Assembly: GCA_004017275.1 (NCBI GenBank)
Contig: SAKE01000006.1
Span: forward strand, 1-64,000
Reading direction: 5' to 3'
Length of the DNA stretch: 64,000 nt
From: Mesorhizobium sp.
GTDB lineage: Bacteria > Pseudomonadota > Alphaproteobacteria > Rhizobiales > Rhizobiaceae
Shown here: one piece after another, positions 17,643-25,622 of the stretch
Numbering within the stretch: the stretch's first letter is position 1
How the letters are laid out: every line of letters begins with the position of its first letter
Notes under the pieces: generated by a model
What the model was told of the DNA's origin: nothing
Seen by the model: only the letters and a program-made list of their open reading frames with translations
The model's database searches: none
Program-made: the position numbers and the translations under genes

Positions 17643-19199
17643 CTATTCGGCAGCCACGCGCACGGGCGCTGGCTTGAAGTCGTCGGGGAAATGGGTGATC
17701 GAGCTCATGACGGGGTAGGGCGTGAAGCCGCCCAGTGCGCAGAGCGAGCCAAACTTCATCGTGTTGCAGAGGTCGGTGACCAGAGCGAGGTTCTTCTCCG
17801 GCTCGATGCCCGCGGCGAGTTTGTCGATGGTCTCAACACCGCGCGTCGAGCCGATGCGGCAGGGCGTGCACTTGCCGCAGCTTTCGATGGCGCAGAACTC
17901 CATGGCGAAGCGCGCCTGTTTCAGCATGTCGGCGGTGTCGTCGAACACCACGATGCCGGCATGGCCGATCAGCCCGTCCTTGGCCGCGAAGGCTTCATAA
18001 TCGAATGGCGTGTCGAACAGCGCGCGCGGGAAATAGGCGCCGAGCGGCCCGCCGACCTGCACCGCCTTCACCGGCCGGCCGGTAGACGTGCCGCCGCCGA
18101 TCTCGTCGACGATCTCGCCCAGCGTCATGCCGAAAGCGGCCTCGAACAGCCCTGCATATTTGACGTTGCCGGCGATCTGGATCGGGATCGTGCCGCGCGA
18201 GCGGCCCATGCCGAAATCCTTGTAGAAGGCCGCACCCTTGTCCATGATGACAGGCACAGAGGCTAGGCTGATGACGTTGTTGATCACCGTCGGCTTGCCG
18301 AACAGCCCCTTGTGCGCCGGCAGCGGCGGCTTTGCCCGCACCATGCCGCGCTTGCCTTCGAGCGAATCGAGCAGCGCCGTCTCCTCGCCGCAGACATAGG
18401 CGCCTGCTCCGACCCGGATCTCCATGTCGAAGGCGTAGGGTGAGCCCAGCACGCTGGCGCCAAGGACGCCGGCCTTGCGGGCGATCTCGACGGCCTTGTT
18501 CATCGCCGCCACCGCATGCGGGTATTCCGAGCGGACATAGACGAAGCCCTTGGTCGCGCCCGTGGCTATACCGGCGATCGTCATGCCTTCGATCAATACG
18601 AAGGGATCGCCCTCCATGATCATGCGGTCGGCGAAGGTGCCAGAATCGCCCTCGTCGGCGTTGCAGACGATGTATTTGCGGTCGCCAGCGGTATCGAGCA
18701 CCGTCTTCCATTTGATGCCAGTCGGGAAGCCCGCGCCGCCGCGGCCGCGCAGTCCCGATTCTGTCACCTGGGCGACAATGGCGGCAGGCGTCAGTCCCAG
18801 CGCGTTCGTCAGTCCATTCAACCCGCCATGCTTTTTGTAGGATTCCAGCGAGAGCGGGTCCGTGATGCCGCAGCGCGCGAAGGTCAGCCGCGTCTGCTTG
18901 GCCAGGAAGGGGATTTTGTCCGGCGCGCCCAGCCACCGCTTGTGATGGCCGCCGGTGAGGAAGCCGCCGTCGAACAGGCTTTTGACGTCGGACGGTTTGA
19001 CCGGCCCATAGGCGATGCGGCCATTGGCTGTCGCAACTTCGACCATTGGTTCGAGGAAATAGGCGCCGCGCGAACCGTTGCGCACGATCTTGGCCTCGAT
19101 GCCGCGCTCGGCCAATTCGCTTGCGATTGCCTTGGCGACCTTTTCGGCGCCCAGCGCCAATGCGCCGGAATCGCCGGGAATGTAGATACGCGGGATCAT
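17643..19199 (-). CDS. fdsB: NAD-dependent formate dehydrogenase beta subunit (FMN, NAD, Fe-S)
   Basis: The 518-residue diaphorase subunit. A NuoF-like core contains the FMN/NAD segment GRGGAGFPTGIKW and ADEGDSGTFADRM; the [4Fe-4S] ligands are Cys441, 444, 447 (CGKCTPCRIG) and Cys487. The first ~110 residues form the thioredoxin-like N-terminal domain usual in FdsB. It passes electrons from FdsA to NAD+. Its start overlaps the fdsG stop by 4 bp (ATGA). Confidence 0.95.
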   Translation of the reverse strand: MIPRIYIPGDSGALALGAEKVAKAIASELAERGIEAKIVRNGSRGAYFLEPMVEVATANGRIAYGPVKPSDVKSLFDGGFLTGGHHKRWLGAPDKIPFLAKQTRLTFARCGITDPLSLESYKKHGGLNGLTNALGLTPAAIVAQVTESGLRGRGGAGFPTGIKWKTVLDTAGDRKYIVCNADEGDSGTFADRMIMEGDPFVLIEGMTIAGIATGATKGFVYVRSEYPHAVAAMNKAVEIARKAGVLGASVLGSPYAFDMEIRVGAGAYVCGEETALLDSLEGKRGMVRAKPPLPAHKGLFGKPTVINNVISLASVPVIMDKGAAFYKDFGMGRSRGTIPIQIAGNVKYAGLFEAAFGMTLGEIVDEIGGGTSTGRPVKAVQVGGPLGAYFPRALFDTPFDYEAFAAKDGLIGHAGIVVFDDTADMLKQARFAMEFCAIESCGKCTPCRIGSTRGVETIDKLAAGIEPEKNLALVTDLCNTMKFGSLCALGGFTPYPVMSSITHFPDDFKPAPVRVAAE

Positions 19200-19675
19200 G
19201 AGCGCACCTCGGCAACGATCTCGTCGAGCTTCTCGTCATCGAGCCGCCCGATCACCTGGCCATCGAGCATTGCTGCGGGCGAACAGGCGCACAGGCCCAG
19301 ACAATAGACCGGCTCCAGCGTCACCGAACCGTCGCGGGTCGTCTCATGAAGGCCTATGCCCAGCAACTGCTGCAGTTTGGCGGCAATGGCGTCCGAACCC
19401 ATCGACTGGCAGGATTCCGCCTGACAGAGCTTCAGCACATGCCGGCCCGCCGGGTGGCTGCGGTAATCGTGATAGAAGCTGACGACGCCGTGCACCTCGG
19501 CCCTGGAAATGTTCAGCGCCTCGGCGATGACCGGCAGTGCATCCTTGGGCACATGGCCGAACTCTTCCTGGATGCCATGAAGGATCGGCAGCAACGGACC
19601 CTCGAGGCCTTTCAGCTCGTGGATGATCGCGGCCGTGCGCGATGTGATCTCGGTACTTGCAGGCTGCATTGTCAT
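19196..19675 (-). CDS. fdsG: NAD-dependent formate dehydrogenase gamma subunit
   Basis: A 159-residue NuoE-like thioredoxin-fold protein. The [2Fe-2S] ligands are Cys84, Cys89 (CQAESC), Cys125 and Cys129 (CLGLC). It completes the FdsABG electron path. GGGAGG lies 7 nt upstream of the ATG at 19675. It is the first structural gene of the operon; the 175-bp leader contains a LysR-type operator palindrome and separates it from the LysR gene on the same strand. Confidence 0.94.
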   Translation of the reverse strand: MTMQPASTEITSRTAAIIHELKGLEGPLLPILHGIQEEFGHVPKDALPVIAEALNISRAEVHGVVSFYHDYRSHPAGRHVLKLCQAESCQSMGSDAIAAKLQQLLGIGLHETTRDGSVTLEPVYCLGLCACSPAAMLDGQVIGRLDDEKLDEIVAEVRS

Positions 19676-19821
19676 GCAGCGCCCTCCCTATCGTAGCGAC
19701 CCATACATATCGGCCAAAGCATCAAGCTGTTTTGGAACAACGACATGCGTGTGCCGCTTTATCGCTAAGTGCTTAAGAAACCAGAGAAAACCTCTGAAAT
19801 CAATAAAGCGGTTTCGTTGCA

Positions 19822-19840
19822 CGATAGAAAATTTCTATCG
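19822..19840. promoter_or_regulatory. LysR-type operator palindrome upstream of fdsG
   Basis: A perfect 19-bp palindrome, cgatagaaa-a-tttctatcg, contains ATAG-N7-CTAT, a common LysR-family recognition pattern. It lies 147 bp upstream of the fdsG start and 10 bp past the stop of the LysR gene. It is the probable binding site of that regulator; a terminator role is unlikely because no T-run follows. Confidence 0.6.
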
Positions 19841-19850
19841 TCCCGTTTGA

Positions 19851-20765
19851 CTAATCCTCTCTAGCGGAACGGTTGGCGTGGAAATCGTCCGCCAGCGCCA
19901 TCGCCTCGTCCAGCAGCGCCGAAACCAGCGGCGTGTGCGGTTCGCGCGGCGCCGCCACCAGCCCGACCGTGTGGCTGGCGTCCGGCTCGACGATCGGGAT
20001 GGCCCGGATCGGTTCCGAAAAGCCAAACGTTTCCGCAAGGTTGAGCGGCATGATCGACGACCATTTGCCGGTGCGGATATGCGAAAACAGCACGATCATC
20101 GAATTGGATTCGAGCGTCGGCCGCACCTGCACGCCGGCTTCGGCCAGATGTTGGTCGATGATGCGGCGATTCTGCATGTCCGGCGTCAGCAGGCACAGCG
20201 GCAAGTTGCTGATTTCCGCCCATGTCACTTTGTCGCGGTCGGAATAGGGGTTTCCCATGGCGGTGATCAGTTGATAGCGCTCGTCATAGAGCGGCACGCT
20301 GGTCACCCGTCCCAGCGGTTCGTTGTCGAGATAGGTGATGCCGGCATCGATGTCGAAATTGCCGAGCAGCGACAGCACCTCGATCGACGTCCGCGATAGC
20401 ACCGAGAAGGTGACGCCCGGATGTTTCTCGCGGAAAGGCGTCGTCAGCCGCGCCACCATGGCCAGCGCGGTCGGAATGGCGGCGATGCGGATGCGGCCGG
20501 AAAGTCCGTGGCGTGCCGCCCGCATTTCCTCCCGCATGGTCCTGGTATCGCCGACGATGCGGCGCGCCCACACCAGCACCTGTTTTCCCTCCGGCGTCAG
20601 CCCCTGGAAGCGCGAGCCGCGATTTACCAGCATCACGCCGAGTTGGCCTTCCAACTGCTTGATGCCGGCCGACAGCGTCGGCTGGGTGACCCCGCACACC
20701 TCCGCTGCCCGGCCGAAATGCTCCTCCCTGGCCAGCGCGATGAAGAATTCCAGCTTGTCGATCAT
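19851..20765 (-). CDS. LysR-family regulator, probable activator of the fds operon
   Basis: A 304-residue LTTR. The HTH (FGRAAEVCGVTQPTLSAGIK) is at about residues 17-36 and the effector-binding domain follows from about residue 90. It sits immediately upstream of fdsG on the same strand, the position of FdsR-type regulators. Its own upstream region has been replaced: 55 bp before the start begins an IS remnant and an island. A diverged copy of its first 21 codons is found at 24764-24826, so its native promoter may have been separated from the gene. Confidence 0.88.
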   Translation of the reverse strand: MIDKLEFFIALAREEHFGRAAEVCGVTQPTLSAGIKQLEGQLGVMLVNRGSRFQGLTPEGKQVLVWARRIVGDTRTMREEMRAARHGLSGRIRIAAIPTALAMVARLTTPFREKHPGVTFSVLSRTSIEVLSLLGNFDIDAGITYLDNEPLGRVTSVPLYDERYQLITAMGNPYSDRDKVTWAEISNLPLCLLTPDMQNRRIIDQHLAEAGVQVRPTLESNSMIVLFSHIRTGKWSSIMPLNLAETFGFSEPIRAIPIVEPDASHTVGLVAAPREPHTPLVSALLDEAMALADDFHANRSARED

Positions 20766-20820
20766 GAAAGAAGGCGGCCTACTGCTATTCGATGCGAATG
20801 GTTGTCGTTGTTATTGGGAT

Positions 20821-21144
20821 GTTCGTGTCCCGGACGTGATGTAGTTCGGCGGCAGGCAAGCCGTCCGCGCACTCTCGACGGCGCTGCAGCCGGCGGCCTT
20901 GCAGTGGTCATCGGTACTTTCCGGTAAGGGGCCGAATGTGACATGATGCACCTGCGCAATCTCGTGGAGAAGGTCCCAGCATCGATATTCTGCGAAATGA
21001 CCGGCTTTACCGAGCCGGTCTGGACGCAATTCCCGCGCAAGCCGACCCGGAAGGGCCTGCGCGGCGTCAAACTGATCAGCCCGCTCCCCAAGCCAAAAAC
21101 ACGATAGCCAGGCCGTCAGTTACACCACACTGTGGGCCACGATC
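20821..21144. mobile_element. Internally deleted IS256-family element
   Basis: A degenerate inverted pair of ends is visible: gttcgtgtcccggacgtgat at 20821 and, on the other strand from 21144, GATCGTGGCCCACAGTGTGG. They match at roughly two thirds of positions, improving with one gap. Between them lies only a 54-codon transposase scrap, so the element has lost about 1 kb. No target duplication was seen. Boundaries are approximate. Confidence 0.45.
20943..21107 (+). pseudogene. IS256-family transposase remnant
   Basis: The 54-residue frame begins MMHLRNLVEKVPASIFCEM, like the N-terminus of Rhizobiales mutator-type transposases. It ends with RKGLRGVKLISP, like the central catalytic segment around the second Asp. 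The intervening several hundred bases are missing, so this is an internal-deletion derivative without transposase activity. Confidence 0.5.
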
Positions 21145-21549
21145 AGGGCTACGAACTCGGGTTAACGGGTTCCTCCGGAGCCTTCGCCGGCGCGTTGGTT
21201 GACGGAGTATTAAACGAAAAACCCGGCTCTGCGGCGGGTGACTGGCGCAAATCAGCACCATAAACAAATATGTACCATAGCTGAGGTCACGGAGTCAAGA
21301 AAAAATTCCTATCATGAAGCTACCGGACAAAGGCTGCCGACACCGCCGAACTGGCTGTCGTCAGGTCATTTGTTAAGCTGAGTTCGGAACCCTGGGGACA
21401 CGATCCTCGAAGTTGCGAAACCGTGAATTCTCGCTATACATCGAGGAGCTTCCCGCCTTTGGTTCGGCTTCCATGACATTGTCCATCGCTACGGATTGCC
21501 CCAGCAATTGTGTTATAAATTACCAAAAGAATAGAGCTTGTCGTCGCCA
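21145..21549. other. Non-coding left edge of the glycosyltransferase island
   Basis: About 400 bp, AT-richer than the surroundings, with no convincing gene. It must contain the promoter of the glycosyltransferase gene. The segment ccctggggacacgatcctcg near 21391 resembles the end of the IS remnant at 21127-21144 and could be another IS scar. Confidence 0.4.
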
Positions 21550-22518
21550 ATGCCTAAGAGTGATTTATTTGCGCCCCGCATTGCGGTTATCCTGCCCTGC
21601 TACAACGAGGCGGCCACAATCGCGCAGGTGATTGCCGACTTTCGCCTTCATTTGCCGGCCGCAAAGATTTTTGTATTTGACAACAACTCATCCGACGACA
21701 CCGGGCGAATTGCAGCCGCAGCGGGTGCCCAGGTCCTGACTGTGCCTATGCCGGGCAAGGGCAACGTGGTGCGGCGCATGTTCGCCGACATCGAAGCCGA
21801 TGTTTATGTAATGACGGACGGCGATGCCACGTACAGCATTGCCGATGCTCCGCGCATGATCGATCGCCTGCTTTCGGAGCGGCTCGACATGGTGGTCGGC
21901 ATTCGGACCAGTGGACGGCCCGAGGACAGCGAAGCCTACCGCTTCGGCCACCGCTTCGGCAACCGGATGCTAACCCGCTGTGTGGCGGTACTGTTCGGCA
22001 GAACGTTTTCGGATATGCTGTCAGGCTATCGGGTGTTTTCACGCAGATATGTGAAATCTTTTCCAGCACATTCCACGGGCTTTGAGATCGAAACAGAATT
22101 GACGGTCCACGCGCTCGAGCTACGCATGCCGGTGGCGGAGATGGTCACGGCCTATGGCGCTCGCCCGGAGGGTTCACAAAGCAAGCTTCGAACGTATCGT
22201 GATGGAATTCGCATCCTGACAACGATAGTGAGACTATTTAAGGCAGAAAAGCCGCTTATTTTCTTTTCACTGGGTTCCGTCGCGACAACGTTGTTGGCGA
22301 TCGTCCTGGCGGTCCCTCTATTGGAAACATACGCCGAGACGGGATTGGTACCCCGGCAGCCTACAGCGCTGCTTTGCGTTGCGCTTGTCCTGTTGGGCGG
22401 CATTCTATTTGCATGCGGGCTTGTTCTCGATACCGTCACGCGGGGCCGAACCGAGGTCAAGACGATAGCCTATCTGAGGATCCCCGGAATTGGCGCACTG
22501 CGGTCGCCAGTTCCATGA
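21550..22518 (+). CDS. Membrane-anchored family 2 glycosyltransferase (GtrB/DPM-synthase type)
   Basis: A 322-residue GT2 protein. The GT-A fold shows IAVILPCYNEAATIAQ at residues 11-26 and the metal/nucleotide motif TDGD near 89-92. Two C-terminal membrane helices (about 233-255 and 266-290) are as in GtrB and dolichyl-phosphate mannose synthases, which load a sugar onto undecaprenyl phosphate. A TTG at 21538 is an alternative start. Its stop overlaps the start of the GtrA fusion gene (ATGA), so the lipid-linked sugar would be passed to that protein. Base composition is lower in GC than the neighbours, in keeping with transfer. Confidence 0.82.
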   Translation: MPKSDLFAPRIAVILPCYNEAATIAQVIADFRLHLPAAKIFVFDNNSSDDTGRIAAAAGAQVLTVPMPGKGNVVRRMFADIEADVYVMTDGDATYSIADAPRMIDRLLSERLDMVVGIRTSGRPEDSEAYRFGHRFGNRMLTRCVAVLFGRTFSDMLSGYRVFSRRYVKSFPAHSTGFEIETELTVHALELRMPVAEMVTAYGARPEGSQSKLRTYRDGIRILTTIVRLFKAEKPLIFFSLGSVATTLLAIVLAVPLLETYAETGLVPRQPTALLCVALVLLGGILFACGLVLDTVTRGRTEVKTIAYLRIPGIGALRSPVP

Positions 22519-24734
22519 TCCATAAGCAGATCGGCTGGTTCGCTGTCGTTGGCGTTGTTGGCTTTGCCGCGGATGCCAGTGTACTATACCTGCTGCTTGC
22601 CTTTGGCCTCGGTCCCTTCGCCAGCCGGGCATTTTCGTTCCTGACCGCAGTATTTGTGACTTGGCAACTTAACCGCCGCAAGACTTTTGCGGTACAGCCC
22701 GGCGAGCCTTTGTGGCGCGAGGGCCTGCGCTACCTCTCGGCAATGACGTTTGGCGGTGCTGCCAATTACGCAGTCTATGGCGCTTTTATCATGGCAAGGT
22801 GGTCGCCGATATTAGGCTTGGTTGCGGGCACCGGTATTGGAACAGTCTTGAATTTTCTGTCGGCTCGGTCCTGGGTGTTCCGAGATCGCTCGCAAACCGC
22901 ACGCCGAGGGTTGTTTCGGTCATGGATCGGCGGCTTAAACCGCGCGCTCAGCCACCCTCATGCGGTGAGGCGTGCGATGTGGCTCGCGCCCCTCCTGGGT
23001 GGGATGATCGCGCTGCTGCTGGGGCAAGACAGCAACTGGGACTTGCTTAACTATCACTTCTACAATCCTTACGCGCTGCTGGGCGAGCGTATCGGCGTGG
23101 ACTTAGCCGCAGCGCAGTTCCAGAGCTACTTCAATCCCCTGCTCGATCTACCATACTACGCGATGGTGACGCACGCGCCAGCGATGGTGGCAGGCTTTGT
23201 CATGGGTGCCTTCCACGGTCTCAATTTTGTGCTGCTACTTTGCATTGTTCGTGTTGTGCTTGGCAGCTCCGGCAAGCCTGACGATGCCACCTCAATCCTG
23301 CTTTCGCTGGCCGGCTGCATGGGGCCGGCATTCCTGTCGGAATTGGGCAATAGCATGGGCGACGACACGACCGCAGTGTTTATGCTGTGCGCTCTTGCGC
23401 TCATAATGTGGCAGTTGCGACATGTTGTGGAGGCCGGCTGGCGGGGTGTCATATCCGTAGCAGCGGGGGGACTGCTGATGGGTGCCGGCGTTGGACTGAA
23501 ACTCACCAACGCGGTATTTGCCGTCGCCCTGTGCTTGGCTCTCTTGGCTCTTCCGGCACCATGGCTGCGACGACCAGTCCTTGCCTTCGCCTTTGGCTTG
23601 GGGGTACTCGGGGGGATTGCGACGACAGCCGGTTATTGGTTCGCCACATTGCTGCGGGTCTTTGGAAATCCACTGTTCCCGCAATTCAATGCCTGGCTTG
23701 GTTCGCCACTGGCTGCGCCAATCGCGATTGCGGACACGCGATGGCTGCCAAAAAGCATTTGGGAAGCGCTGCTGTTCCCCTTTGCAATGGTCACCGACGC
23801 CACCCGTGTCGGTGAACTGGCAATGCGACCATTTGTCTGGCCGGTTTTGTGGCTTCTGGTGGTTTTGTGGGTCGGTGCCGCCGCCATCCGCAAATCCAGC
23901 CTGACGCTGTCGGTTCCTGAACGCCTTGTCGTGTTGTTCGTGAGCTTGGCCTTCGTGATCTGGATGGCGGTTTTTAGCATCTACCGTTATGCCGTCTCAA
24001 TGGAAATGCTCGCGCCACTGGTCGTTTGGATTGTGGTGCACAAACTCCTCAGCGGCGACATGGCGAAACGGGTCGCTGCTGTAACGCTCGCCCTGGTCAC
24101 GACCTCCGCAGTGGTTGATGCCCGCTCATGGGGTCACCAAGCGTGGAGCACGCACGCGTTTCGCGTGGTGGCACCAGACCTCCCAGCATCGGGGACAATA
24201 TTGTTCATTGCGGAAGAGGAGCCAAATGGCTGGATGGCCCCTTTTTTTCCGCCGGCGATGGCGGCCGTTGGCCTCGGGACGAATTTTCCGGAAGGACCAG
24301 CATACGGTGCGCGTGTCCGTGAAATCGTCGGGCAGTCAGGTGGCAAGGCGTGGGCCGTGATGCCAGCTCACACTGACGAGGGGGCAGTGCGTGCAGCGCA
24401 GATGAACGACATTCTTGGACCCTTGACGTTGTCTGTGTCGGGGTGGCCCTGCCGCAAGCTGTCAGCGCTGCTGCAACGCGTGAGCAAGCACTTGCGGGTG
24501 GACGAAGCCTCGAACACGGGGAGTTGTCGGCTGGTGGCGTTGCCTCCAGGCGGTATGAGTTTGGCTGAAGCCGATCTCGGGACCATTCAGCGATCGGCTG
24601 AGATCGTTACCCGTTATGGTCTCGTGCTCGACGCCACAAGCTGTCGAACCTATGAAGCGTGGGTCGGTGCAAAGCCACGTCCCTATCAGCTGTGCGCAAC
24701 AGGCATGATCCCGCAGCCCGGGTCGTCGCAATAG
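22515..24734 (+). CDS. GtrA-domain / polytopic GT-C-like membrane fusion protein
   Basis: A 739-residue membrane protein. Residues 1-123 are a complete GtrA domain of four helices (MIHKQIGWFAVVGVVGFAAD ... VLNFLSARSWVF), the presumed flippase for undecaprenyl-phosphate sugars. Residues about 150-560 form some ten further hydrophobic helices with QDSNWDLLNYHFYNP, a GT-C-like architecture, and the last ~170 residues look soluble and periplasmic. It is translationally coupled to the GT2 gene. Together they could load, flip and transfer a sugar to a cell-surface polymer. The GT-C assignment and the acceptor are inference; no catalytic acid can be named with certainty. Codon use is less GC-rich than the flanks. 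Confidence 0.7.
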   Translation: MIHKQIGWFAVVGVVGFAADASVLYLLLAFGLGPFASRAFSFLTAVFVTWQLNRRKTFAVQPGEPLWREGLRYLSAMTFGGAANYAVYGAFIMARWSPILGLVAGTGIGTVLNFLSARSWVFRDRSQTARRGLFRSWIGGLNRALSHPHAVRRAMWLAPLLGGMIALLLGQDSNWDLLNYHFYNPYALLGERIGVDLAAAQFQSYFNPLLDLPYYAMVTHAPAMVAGFVMGAFHGLNFVLLLCIVRVVLGSSGKPDDATSILLSLAGCMGPAFLSELGNSMGDDTTAVFMLCALALIMWQLRHVVEAGWRGVISVAAGGLLMGAGVGLKLTNAVFAVALCLALLALPAPWLRRPVLAFAFGLGVLGGIATTAGYWFATLLRVFGNPLFPQFNAWLGSPLAAPIAIADTRWLPKSIWEALLFPFAMVTDATRVGELAMRPFVWPVLWLLVVLWVGAAAIRKSSLTLSVPERLVVLFVSLAFVIWMAVFSIYRYAVSMEMLAPLVVWIVVHKLLSGDMAKRVAAVTLALVTTSAVVDARSWGHQAWSTHAFRVVAPDLPASGTILFIAEEEPNGWMAPFFPPAMAAVGLGTNFPEGPAYGARVREIVGQSGGKAWAVMPAHTDEGAVRAAQMNDILGPLTLSVSGWPCRKLSALLQRVSKHLRVDEASNTGSCRLVALPPGGMSLAEADLGTIQRSAEIVTRYGLVLDATSCRTYEAWVGAKPRPYQLCATGMIPQPGSSQ

Positions 24735-24763
24735 CTTGCACCAAATCATCCACCACCATCGTC

Positions 24764-24826
24764 GCTGCCCGGCCTAAAGTGCTCTCCCTGGCCAGCGCGA
24801 TGAAGAATTCCGGCTTGTCGATCATG
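24764..24826 (-). pseudogene. Diverged copy of the first 21 codons of the fds LysR gene
   Basis: This stretch matches 20704-20766 at 56 of 63 positions and encodes MIDKPEFFIALARESTLGRA, against MIDKLEFFIALAREEHFGRA in the intact regulator. It then stops resembling a LysR. It marks the right edge of the island at 20766-24763 and points to an insertion that duplicated, or recombined within, the 5' end of a lysR gene. Confidence 0.75.
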
Positions 24827-24977
24827 CGATCTTTCCCGGTCGTTCGGCGCAAGGTCGGGGAAATCGCGCTTCCCCGCAAGCACCATGCGCAATTGGCCTG
24901 CATCCACATCTTTAAGCCGGCTACCTGTTTCCTGCGGCTGAATGCGGCGCTATGTGGATGAAACTGGGAGATCGACC

Positions 24978-25619
24978 ATGCTGGGCTGGTTCCGCAAGCT
25001 GCTGCCGCGCGAAGATCGCTTCTTCGAGCTGTTCGAACGACATTCCCGCACCGTGGTCGGTGGCGCGGAGGCGCTGGAGCAGCTTCTCCAGGGCAGGGAT
25101 ATCGACCGCTGGTGCCAGAAAATCATCGATCTCGAAGACGAGGCCGACTACATCACCGCGGAAGTGCTGCTGGCGGTGCGGCGCTCCTTCATCACGCCTT
25201 TCGATCGCGGCGACATCAAGGATCTGATCCAGTCGATGGATGATGCCATCGACATGATGCACAAGACGGTCAAGACGGTGAAGCTGTTCGAAAAGAAGGA
25301 ATTCGACCCGCTGATGCAGGAAATGGGCGGCGTCATCGTCGCCGCCGCCAAGCTGGTCGCCGAAGCGATCCCGCTGCTTAGCAAGGTCGGAGCGCACACG
25401 GTGCGCCTCAACGCTATCGCCGAAGAGGTCATGCGCGTCGAAAGCCGGGCCGACGATCTGCACGAGCAAGGGTTGAAGGATCTCTTCAGGAAGCATGGCC
25501 GCAGCGACCCGATGGCCTACCTGATCGGCAGCGAGATCTATGGCCAGCTGGAAAAGGTGGTCGACCGCTTCGAGGACGTCGCCAATGAGATCAGCGGCAT
25601 CGTCATCGAGAATGTATAG
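24978..25619 (+). CDS. PhoU-like (DUF47) phosphate-transport accessory protein
   Basis: A 213-residue all-helical DUF47 protein (MLGWFRKLLPREDRFFELFE, then DLEDEADYIT and FITPFDRGDIKDL). It is the usual partner of Pit transporters, thought to modulate phosphate uptake. The ATG at 24978 has CTGGGAG 7 nt upstream; the in-frame start at 24942 is less likely. The stop is 3 bp from the pit gene, indicating one transcript. Confidence 0.88.
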   Translation: MLGWFRKLLPREDRFFELFERHSRTVVGGAEALEQLLQGRDIDRWCQKIIDLEDEADYITAEVLLAVRRSFITPFDRGDIKDLIQSMDDAIDMMHKTVKTVKLFEKKEFDPLMQEMGGVIVAAAKLVAEAIPLLSKVGAHTVRLNAIAEEVMRVESRADDLHEQGLKDLFRKHGRSDPMAYLIGSEIYGQLEKVVDRFEDVANEISGIVIENV

Positions 25620-25622
25620 GTG

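Noticed and set aside
20766..24830. Prophage
   Set aside because: No integrase, structural or lysis gene; only an IS scrap and a glycosylation module, so a small island is the better description.
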